The notes under the pieces are model-generated. The model ran no database searches. It had not been told where the DNA came from and saw only the letters and a program-made list of their open reading frames with translations. Below are positions 1-4,871 of a DNA stretch of 5,151 nt, piece after piece; position 1 is the first letter of the stretch, and every line of letters starts with the position of its first letter. Source of the stretch: Spirochaetales bacterium (GTDB lineage Bacteria; Spirochaetota; Spirochaetia; DSM-27196; SKKC01); assembly GCA_007121695.1 (NCBI GenBank), contig SKKC01000289.1:1-5151 (forward strand), read 5' to 3'. The position numbers were made by a program, and so were the translations under genes.

Positions 1-175
1 CGCGATACAGTGGTCGGGCGTGGTTCAGCGCATACGCCGCCATATCCAGAACAGAATCATGCGATCGAGGCACCTCCGGACCAGCCTGTTTCAGCTGTCG
101 TTCAAGTTCCTCGAACACCAGACGTTCCGTGTCGTTTCTCAAGTCAGAAAAGTCGTAGTAATCGTCTAAAGCCAT
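1..175 (-). CDS. ComFB-like protein, N-terminal 58 residues (cut by window edge)
   Basis: The reading frame opens with ATG at 175 and is still open at base 1, so only 58 residues are seen. They begin MALDDYYDFSDLRNDTERLV. Two segments recall the late-competence ComFB family: a helix with VFEELERQL (residues 20-28) and the core VLDMAAYALNHARPLYR (residues 42-58), which matches the family pattern of a hydrophobic helix, ALN and P-x-Y. The cysteines many members carry just before that core are absent; PRSHDS (36-41) occupies the place. The start is supported by a CAGAGG element at 185-190, and the gene begins 15 bases after the dnaB stop, so it is probably the next cistron of the operon. ComFB was named from the Bacillus comF operon, and members have been reported as cyclic-dinucleotide receptors. 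Whether this one binds a nucleotide cannot be judged here. The family call is from recalled pattern only. Confidence 0.72.
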   Translation of the reverse strand, partial: MALDDYYDFSDLRNDTERLVFEELERQLKQAGPEVPRSHDSVLDMAAYALNHARPLYR

Positions 176-190
176 ACACGCATACCTCTG

Positions 191-1519
191 TTACAAGTGT
201 GCACTATTCCCGGCCAGTGATTCAAACCGGGTGAACTTCGGCACAAAGGCGATTTTTACCGTTCCGATCGGGCCGTTTCGCTGTTTTGCGACAATAAGTT
301 CGGTCTCGATTACCGACTGTTCGTCGTCGTCGACGCGGGCACGGTGAAGAAACATGACGACGTCTGCATCCTGCTCGATTGATCCGCTTTCGCGAATATT
401 CGCAAGAGTCGGCCGTTTTCCCTCCGAATCGCGACTGACCTGGCTCAGGGCGACTATGGGTATGTTCAGCTCTCTTGCCAGAGCTTTCAGACTCCGCGAA
501 ATTTCAGCTATCTGCTCGTGCCTCGGCAGATCCCGATTCTCCGAGGATACCAGGGTGATGTAGTCAATAAAAATAATCTTGACGTCTGCCTGCTGCTTCA
601 TTCGACGCGCCTGGGCTCGAAGGTCAAGCAGTTTCATGTTGGGTGTATCGGTAATGTACAGTGGGGCGTCGTACAGCATGCCGGCAGCATCGACAAGATG
701 CGCGAAATCCGCCGGTTTCAGCATTCCAGTACGAATAATGTGACTTCCTATGCGCGCTTCACTCGAAACCAGGCGTTGCATGACTGCCATATCGCTCATT
801 TCAAGCGTAAAAAAACCGACGGGTATCTTCTCTTTCACGGCGATGTTAGCTGCAACACTCAGCGCGAACGCTGTCTTACCCATGGAAGGTCGCGCTCCAA
901 CGACTATGAACTCGCTGTTCTGAAAGCCGCTCGTCATTTTATCGAGGTCAGGAAAGCCACTTGGTATACCCGTGTAGCTGTCCTTGGAGTAATACAGGCG
1001 TTCGATCGCGTCGATGGTACGATTCACGATCTCACGCGCCGGTTTGAAGCCTTCCGACTGATTCTCGTCGGTTATCTCCAAAATCTCGCGCTCGGCTTCC
1101 TCGATAATGTAGCGGGTTTCCTGCCGCTCGTCGTAGGCGTTGTTTGAAAGCCCCTCGGATACACGGAGCAGTCGACGACGCACGCTCGTGTCCCGTACGA
1201 TTTTCGCGTAGTACTCGACGTTTGCAGCCGTCGGAACAGCAGATGTAATGCTCGCAACGTAGGCTGCGCCTCCGACCGACTCGAGGTTGCCCTTACTTCG
1301 CAGTTCTTCGGTAACCGTAATGAGATCCGGTTCCTCCGAGCGATCGCTCAGGGCTACGATCGCATCGAATATTTTCGCGTTTGCTGTCCGGTAGAAGTCA
1401 CGGGAGCGGATAAAGGGAAGGACGCGGTTTAGCGCGTCCTTATCCAGCATGAGAGCCCCCAAGGTAGCCATTTCCGCCTCTATGTTATGAGGCGGAACTT
1501 TTCCCCGTTCACCGGCCAT
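191..1519 (-). CDS. dnaB: Replicative DNA helicase DnaB
   Basis: This is the hexameric ATP-dependent 5'-3' helicase that unwinds the chromosomal fork and contacts primase. At 442 residues it is the usual length. The N-terminal helical domain covers about residues 8-110 (PPHNIEAEMATLGALMLD start), followed by a linker helix and the RecA-like ATPase domain from about 180. Visible motifs are Walker A GARPSMGKT (208-216, Lys215), the catalytic Glu in FFTLEMS (Glu240), Walker B KIIFIDY (Asp319), the sensor Gln in ALSQVSR (Gln360), the RESGSIEQDADVVMF block (376-390) and an arginine finger in KQRNGP (Arg414). The residues after Walker B read DYITLV rather than the common DYLQL. No intein or frameshift is seen. 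The ATG at 1519 is chosen because it gives the standard N-terminus. It lies 19 bases after the rplI stop without a convincing Shine-Dalgarno, so coupling to rplI translation is inferred. Confidence 0.98.
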   Translation of the reverse strand: MAGERGKVPPHNIEAEMATLGALMLDKDALNRVLPFIRSRDFYRTANAKIFDAIVALSDRSEEPDLITVTEELRSKGNLESVGGAAYVASITSAVPTAANVEYYAKIVRDTSVRRRLLRVSEGLSNNAYDERQETRYIIEEAEREILEITDENQSEGFKPAREIVNRTIDAIERLYYSKDSYTGIPSGFPDLDKMTSGFQNSEFIVVGARPSMGKTAFALSVAANIAVKEKIPVGFFTLEMSDMAVMQRLVSSEARIGSHIIRTGMLKPADFAHLVDAAGMLYDAPLYITDTPNMKLLDLRAQARRMKQQADVKIIFIDYITLVSSENRDLPRHEQIAEISRSLKALARELNIPIVALSQVSRDSEGKRPTLANIRESGSIEQDADVVMFLHRARVDDDEQSVIETELIVAKQRNGPIGTVKIAFVPKFTRFESLAGNSAHL

Positions 1520-1538
1520 GGTACATGTTCAAGGCCGA

Positions 1539-2105
1539 TCAGTCGTTGTCTGATTCGCTCTCGGGAGTCACAGCCGCTTCGGGCTCTGCCTCGCTGGCGG
1601 CCGCCGGCGCTTCTTCCTGAACTGCCGGCTTCGCCTCTGCTTCCGGCGCAGGATTTTTACCTGCCGCGACGACCTGAACGGTCAGCTGCGCTTCCTCGTC
1701 TGCGTACAACTTTACACGAACCTTGTACGTTCCGAGCGTCTTGATTGTCTTTTCCGGCACATCGATGTGTTTCTTTTCTACCGAAAGACCGGCTTTTCCA
1801 AGCTGTTCTGACAGTGTCGCTGCGGTTACCGAGCCAAACAGGCGTCCGTTTTCCCCGGCGGGCATCGCGATAACCACTGTGTCAGCTTCGATTTTTTCTT
1901 TCTGTGATCGGGCAGCGTCTGCCTTCTGCTTGCGGCGCTTCTCGATATCGGAACGACGGCTTTCGATCAACGCCCTGTTTTGCGCATTGTCGAGCATGAC
2001 CATGCCACGGGGCAAAAGATAATTCCGCGCGTATCCCGGCTTGACTTCACATATATCGCCCTCTTCGCCGAGGGTCGCTACATCAACATTCAAAATAACC
2101 TTCAT
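1539..2105 (-). CDS. rplI: 50S ribosomal protein L9 with acidic C-terminal tail
   Basis: L9 binds 23S rRNA at the base of the L1 stalk and helps maintain frame and fidelity. The 188-residue protein starts MKVILNVDVATLGEEGD, and the L9 signature region GEEGDICEVKPGYARNYLLPRG is at 13-34. The long charged connecting helix covers about 42-75, and the C-terminal rRNA-binding domain about 76-148. L9 is usually about 150 residues. Here roughly 40 more (149-188) form a low-complexity tail rich in Ala, Glu and Pro with 11 acidic residues and one Lys, ending SESDND. The frame stays open 18 codons upstream, but the ATG at 2105 is the real start: it has a strong AAGGAG nine bases before it and gives the canonical L9 N-terminus. 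The gene lies between the YybS-like gene and dnaB, matching the rplI-dnaB pairing common in bacteria. Confidence 0.98.
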   Translation of the reverse strand: MKVILNVDVATLGEEGDICEVKPGYARNYLLPRGMVMLDNAQNRALIESRRSDIEKRRKQKADAARSQKEKIEADTVVIAMPAGENGRLFGSVTAATLSEQLGKAGLSVEKKHIDVPEKTIKTLGTYKVRVKLYADEEAQLTVQVVAAGKNPAPEAEAKPAVQEEAPAAASEAEPEAAVTPESESDND

Positions 2106-2114
2106 AACACCACA

Positions 2115-2120
2115 CTCCTT
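2115..2120 (-). promoter_or_regulatory. Shine-Dalgarno of rplI
   Basis: The minus strand reads AAGGAG nine bases before the ATG at 2105. It overlaps the TAA stop of the upstream membrane-protein gene, which suggests translational coupling. It settles the rplI start at 2105 rather than the longer open frame reaching 2159. Confidence 0.85.
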
Positions 2121-3063
2121 ATGACAACGGCATGTTTCGTCGTTGCTTCCAATGTTCAATTACACCAAGAACGGGGAGTCCTATGAACACAACACCGCTC
2201 AGAAACGGAATAAACAGAACCAGCATAAGCACCAGAGGCAGTACTGCCCTGGCAACCGGTCTCTTGTTTCCACGCCCTGCAATGTGCTGCAGCAGGGAAA
2301 AACCCTGGGCTGCAAAAATCGCAAGCGATACGCCCAGGGCATTCCAGCCGAGGGCCCCGACTGCTGTCACCCCAAAGGTCAGATCGAGTACCGCCAGAAG
2401 CAGCATCGACGCCGATGCGAAGGGAAGCCAGTGTGGCGTCCGGTATCGATCGAGCGATACTGCGTTCGGTCCTTCCGAAAGCCGCCGTCCCACGAGCCAG
2501 TTCAGTCCGAGCATGACAGTCAGACCAGCCGCGTACACGCGAAGCCAGACTGCCCGAAAGAACACCTCGGCGCCACCCGGCACCATCTGATCGACAGCAA
2601 GATCACCCGCAACCGCGCTGAGTGCCTGCTGGACCACGGCTACCTGTTGCTCAACGATTACCGAAAACAGATCGCTCCCGGTAAACGCAAGCACCGACGG
2701 CAACGCTGCGAGACCAACCACACCACCAGCGGCGAACAGCATCTCTGTCCGTCGACCTCGCACGCCCACATTCAAAACCAGCAGTCCGGCCATGAACCCC
2801 GCGGGCGTGAGCACCTCCAGAAGCGCCACGGTACGCAAATCGGCAGGCACTTCCGCAGCGCGTGCCCACACGATACCTGCAACAATGACAAACGCGGCAA
2901 CACATCCCAGAAGGAAGTGTCGCCGGTCGGTCTTTCCGTACAGGAACTGCAGCGGAGCCGGAAACAGAAGATAAAAGCTTCGGCTGTAATATATCAGCCC
3001 TGACAGGACAGCAAGACTCAGTATTGCTGTCCAGTCCAGCCGACGCGGATCGTTCTGTCCCAT
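2119..3063 (-). CDS. YybS/DUF2232-like multi-pass membrane protein
   Basis: This is a 314-residue, strongly hydrophobic protein with about eight predicted membrane segments. In numbering from the ATG these lie near 11-30, 49-67, 78-100, 107-127, 168-192, 212-233, 238-260 and 273-300. The largest soluble stretches are the loop around 130-165 and the short charged linkers. The C-terminal end GVIEHWKQRRNMPLS has the small-residue, aromatic, basic pattern I associate with the end of YybS/DUF2232 proteins. Context supports this: in Bacillus subtilis yybS lies just upstream of gdpP and rplI, and here the gene sits directly before rplI, but with no gdpP between. Function is unknown; it may be a transporter-like protein. 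The ATG at 3063 is preferred; an in-frame TTG at 3069 would add two residues. Neither start has a clear Shine-Dalgarno, so translation is probably coupled to rpsR, whose stop is 22 bases upstream. Confidence 0.8.
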   Translation of the reverse strand: MGQNDPRRLDWTAILSLAVLSGLIYYSRSFYLLFPAPLQFLYGKTDRRHFLLGCVAAFVIVAGIVWARAAEVPADLRTVALLEVLTPAGFMAGLLVLNVGVRGRRTEMLFAAGGVVGLAALPSVLAFTGSDLFSVIVEQQVAVVQQALSAVAGDLAVDQMVPGGAEVFFRAVWLRVYAAGLTVMLGLNWLVGRRLSEGPNAVSLDRYRTPHWLPFASASMLLLAVLDLTFGVTAVGALGWNALGVSLAIFAAQGFSLLQHIAGRGNKRPVARAVLPLVLMLVLFIPFLSGVVFIGLPVLGVIEHWKQRRNMPLS

Positions 3064-3085
3064 GCTCAACTGCGCGCTTCGATAC

Positions 3086-3409
3086 TCAGCTCAGCGGCAG
3101 CAGTGCGATTGCCCGTGCTTTCTTGATTTCCCGGACAAGCCGTCGCTGGTTCTTCGCGCTGGTTCCGGTAATTCGACGGGGCAGAATCTTTCCGCTGTCG
3201 GTAACGAAGCGCCGGAGAATCTCCGGTTTTTTGTAGTCGATGACCAGATTCTGAGCCTTTATCTTGTCTATTTTTTTCCGGAAAAACGGTCGGCCACCGC
3301 GGCCACCGCCAGCACCACCCGGGCCACCGCGGAAACCTCCGCGTCCCCGTCCACCATCGCGACCATCCGAGTCGCGATCTCTGTCGTTCATTGATCTGTC
3401 TTCTGCCAT
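3086..3409 (-). CDS. rpsR: 30S ribosomal protein S18 with RGG-rich N-terminus
   Basis: S18 pairs with S6 on the platform of the 30S subunit. The conserved core runs from about residue 41 (PFFRKKIDKIKAQNLVIDYK) through LRRFVTDSGKILPRRITGTS to the end LVREIKKARAIALLPLS. The protein is 107 residues, longer than the common 70-90, because residues 1-40 form a charged then glycine/arginine-rich extension with RGG at 23-25, 27-29 and 37-39. The whole protein has no cysteine, so it is the zinc-independent form lacking the CxxC seen in some S18 proteins. The start at 3409 is supported by GGAG at 3420-3423, ten bases upstream. An internal ATG at codon 7 is possible but less well supported. It lies between ssb and the YybS-like gene in the rpsF-ssb-rpsR block typical of bacteria. 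Confidence 0.97.
   Translation of the reverse strand: MAEDRSMNDRDRDSDGRDGGRGRGGFRGGPGGAGGGRGGRPFFRKKIDKIKAQNLVIDYKKPEILRRFVTDSGKILPRRITGTSAKNQRRLVREIKKARAIALLPLS
3292..3330. repeat. GGCCACCGC 9-base repeats inside rpsR
   Basis: On the plus strand GGCCACCGC occurs at 3292-3300 and 3301-3309 in direct tandem, and again at 3322-3330. The unit length is a multiple of three, so gain or loss of a unit would keep the rpsR frame and only alter the length of the Gly/Arg-rich N-terminal extension. Confidence 0.7.
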
Positions 3410-3437
3410 ATAAATAATTCTCCGTAGTTAAACGCCG

Positions 3438-3902
3438 TCAGAACGGCACGTCGTCTTCAAAATCGTCTACCGGGCCGCCTGCAAACGGCTCGCCACCGGT
3501 TTTCGGTCCGGACCCCTGCGGGGGCTCGCTGTATGTGTCGCGCGAGTATCCGCGTGAACCACCCGAGTCTCCCCCGTCACGACTGCCAAGAAGCTGCACA
3601 TTGGTAGCAAAAATTTCCACTTTGCTGCGTTTCTGACCGTCCTGTTCCCAGCGGTTCTGTCGAAGTTCGCCTTCTACGCCGACCTGCTTTCCCTTGGTGA
3701 GATAGCGTTGAACTGCCTCTCCCTGCCGCCCCATGAGAACGACGTCAAAGAAATTCGCTTCGTCGACCCAGTCGTCGCCCTGTTTCCGTCGCCTGTTGAT
3801 CGCAATACCAAATGTCGTAATTGCGAGTCCACCACTCGTGTATTTGAGCTCGGCGTCCCGGACAAGGCGGCCAACGAGTACAACCCGATTAATGTCGGCC
3901 AT
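3438..3902 (-). CDS. ssb: Single-stranded DNA-binding protein SSB
   Basis: SSB coats single-stranded DNA at forks and repair sites and recruits partner proteins. The 154-residue protein has the standard OB fold over about 1-106, starting MADINRVVLVGRLVRDAEL. Candidate DNA-stacking aromatics are Trp45 and Phe51/Phe52 in WVDEANFFDVVL and Trp85 in QNRWEQDG. A flexible Gly/Ser/Arg/Pro linker covers 107-144. The acidic partner-binding tip is intact as DDFEDDVPF (146-154), with the essential terminal Pro-Phe. Length is normal for a short-linker bacterial SSB. The start at 3902 is six bases after the rpsF stop and has a very strong AGGAGGAG at 3912-3919 that lies within the last rpsF codons, so coupling to rpsF is likely. 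Confidence 0.98.
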   Translation of the reverse strand: MADINRVVLVGRLVRDAELKYTSGGLAITTFGIAINRRRKQGDDWVDEANFFDVVLMGRQGEAVQRYLTKGKQVGVEGELRQNRWEQDGQKRSKVEIFATNVQLLGSRDGGDSGGSRGYSRDTYSEPPQGSGPKTGGEPFAGGPVDDFEDDVPF

Positions 3903-3908
3903 AGCAGA

Positions 3909-4190
3909 TTACTCCTCCTGGCGAACGACCATGGACCTCAAGAGTTCCGGTTTGTGCCGCAGCGCGTCCTCGATTTCGATTACTTTTTCGGGGAGCATGT
4001 CGGTGACGTAGAGGTAGTAGTGCCCCTGTGTCTTGTCTTTGATCTGATACGCGAGCGTTCGCGCGCCCATGTCCTCTTCCTTCTCGATCTTGACGTCGAG
4101 CTTCGTTATTTCGGAACGGACATCGTCACGACCGCGATTGAATATTTCGTCTTCCGGGCGGAAAACGCACATAACCTCATACTTTCTCAA
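3909..4190 (-). CDS. rpsF: 30S ribosomal protein S6 (TTG start)
   Basis: S6 binds the 30S platform together with S18, and in several bacteria the S6:S18 complex represses its own mRNA. The 93-residue protein starts MRKYEVMCVFRPEDE (strand 1), continues with the helix around 16-30, KIEKEEDMGARTLAYQIKDK (34-53), the strand GHYYLYVTDM (56-65) and the final helix and strand ALRHKPELLRSMVVRQEE. This is close to the usual 95-100 residues and is complete. No ATG fits upstream; the start is TTG at 4190, placed five bases after a full AAGGAGG. It is the first gene of the minus-strand operon, and ssb follows after six bases. A leader of about 60 bases precedes it. Confidence 0.96.
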   Translation of the reverse strand: MRKYEVMCVFRPEDEIFNRGRDDVRSEITKLDVKIEKEEDMGARTLAYQIKDKTQGHYYLYVTDMLPEKVIEIEDALRHKPELLRSMVVRQEE

Positions 4191-4195
4191 TGGTT

Positions 4196-4202
4196 CCTCC
4201 TT
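4196..4202 (-). promoter_or_regulatory. Shine-Dalgarno of rpsF
   Basis: The minus strand reads AAGGAGG followed by AACCA and the TTG start. This near-perfect match to the 16S anti-Shine-Dalgarno supports initiation at the non-ATG codon at 4190. Confidence 0.85.
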
Positions 4203-4239
4203 GTGGACCGTATGACCCCCGAGAGTATATCCCCGGAGG
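4196..4239 (-). promoter_or_regulatory. Possible Shine-Dalgarno-sequestering element in rpsF leader
   Basis: In the leader RNA, CCUCC (minus strand, 4239-4235) is perfectly complementary to GGAGG of the rpsF Shine-Dalgarno (4200-4196), with a 34-base loop between. Only five pairs form, with an A-A mismatch next, so stability is doubtful. Leaders of rpsF in other bacteria carry an S6:S18-binding structure, so a control element here would fit known biology. I could not confirm the specific S6:S18 motif by eye. Confidence 0.3.
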
Positions 4240-4253
4240 TAAAGAGGTTCGAT

Positions 4254-4284
4254 ATCATTACCACATAGAGAAATGCGCTGTCAA
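4254..4284 (-). promoter_or_regulatory. Putative sigma-70 type promoter of the rpsF operon
   Basis: The minus strand carries a perfect -35 box TTGACA at 4284-4279. A weak -10 lies in TAATGATAT; the best hexamer is AATGAT (4259-4254) after a 19-base spacer, or TAATGA after 18. Transcription would start near 4247, giving a leader of roughly 57 bases before rpsF. The -35 is convincing; the -10 is not. Confidence 0.5.
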
Positions 4285-4337
4285 GGACGGGAGAGAATCG
4301 CCGATGCTTAAAGACAAGACGATCACAAGGTGAGTAC

Positions 4338-4793
4338 ATGGCAGCACGAATCAACTACGAAGACAATGTATTTTTTGTTTCCTCGCTCATAAAAGCTCTC
4401 TCGACGGGTATTGTTCTTGATATCGATCACTCGTTCTTCGGCGAGAAGATACTACAGGACATCTCGTTCGTGCACGAAACTCTTCGCACGCTCGACCACA
4501 ATCTGCGCGCAAACGTGTACCTGATACGACGGACCGAGTACATGAGAAGTCTTCTGAGGACGGTACAGAATTTCGTCGAGTTTCTTGATTCGCTCAGCAC
4601 GGCCCAATCCGCGTTCGCGAAGGATCTATCGCGGCACGCCTCGCGGTTTCGGCAGTATCGCGACGAACAGCGGACTGCGGCTGCCGAGCTTCAGAGGGCA
4701 TTACAGGGCGCGGCTGCCCCATCGGAAGAGACAGAAGAGATTATCAGCTCCGACGAATACCGGTTTCTGTTCGAAGACCAGGCCGCCGAATAG
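4338..4793 (+). CDS. Conserved-looking helical protein of unknown function
   Basis: I do not recognise this 151-residue protein. It begins MAARINYEDNVFFVSSLIKA and has no signal peptide or obvious membrane segment. Residues 5-60 mix hydrophobic and charged residues (IVLDIDHSFFGEKILQDISF at 25-44). Residues 60-125 look almost entirely helical, with heptad-like Leu/Phe/Ala spacing and many Arg (TEYMRSLLRTVQNFVEFLDS, then SRHASRFRQYRDEQ), so a helical bundle or coiled coil is likely. The C-terminus is acidic (SEETEEIISSDEY, near 129-141). The ATG at 4338 is supported by AAGGTGAG just upstream, matching the distal part of the anti-Shine-Dalgarno. It is divergent from rpsF and lies 78 bases upstream of pyk on the same strand. 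Base composition resembles its neighbours, so recent transfer is not suggested. No function is assigned. Confidence 0.85.
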   Translation: MAARINYEDNVFFVSSLIKALSTGIVLDIDHSFFGEKILQDISFVHETLRTLDHNLRANVYLIRRTEYMRSLLRTVQNFVEFLDSLSTAQSAFAKDLSRHASRFRQYRDEQRTAAAELQRALQGAAAPSEETEEIISSDEYRFLFEDQAAE

Positions 4794-4827
4794 TTCCGGC
4801 AGGCTGAACACACGTTCACGTGACATT

Positions 4828-4856
4828 TGGACATTTTCCTGCTGCATGAGTACAAT
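4828..4856 (+). promoter_or_regulatory. Putative pyk promoter
   Basis: TGGACA (4828-4833, five of six matches to TTGACA) is followed by a 17-base spacer and TACAAT (4851-4856, five of six matches to TATAAT). The predicted start is near 4863, immediately before the GGGAG ribosome-binding element at 4864-4868. The leader would then be only about 9 or 18 bases, depending on the pyk start codon. Confidence 0.55.
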
Positions 4857-4871
4857 TGCAGTCGGGAGAAT

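Noticed and set aside
518..1147. Plus-strand open frame of 209 codons opposite dnaB
   Set aside because: It lies wholly antisense to the conserved helicase core, has no plausible ribosome-binding site or recognisable domain, and is explained by codon bias of dnaB.
2106..2159. An 18-codon N-terminal extension of L9
   Set aside because: It overlaps the end of the upstream gene, is unlike L9, and the strong Shine-Dalgarno points to the start at 2105.
2143..3003. Long plus-strand open frame of 286 codons opposite the YybS-like gene
   Set aside because: Its product is low-complexity, polar and rich in Arg, His, Gln and Cys with no domain, while the opposite strand encodes a coherent membrane protein within the operon. 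It is a shadow frame.
4226..4258. Plus-strand -10-like boxes TATATC (4226-4231) and TATCAT (4253-4258) for the unknown gene
   Set aside because: Neither has a good -35 at a proper distance, so no promoter is called for that gene.
4805..4818. TGAAC-ACAC-GTTCA hairpin after the unknown gene, as a terminator
   Set aside because: The stem has only five pairs, low GC, and no T-run directly after it, so it is not a convincing intrinsic terminator.
4822..4837. Near-tandem GACATTTG/GACATTTT
   Set aside because: Only two imperfect 8-base copies, overlapping the pyk -35 region; too short to call an operator without comparison.
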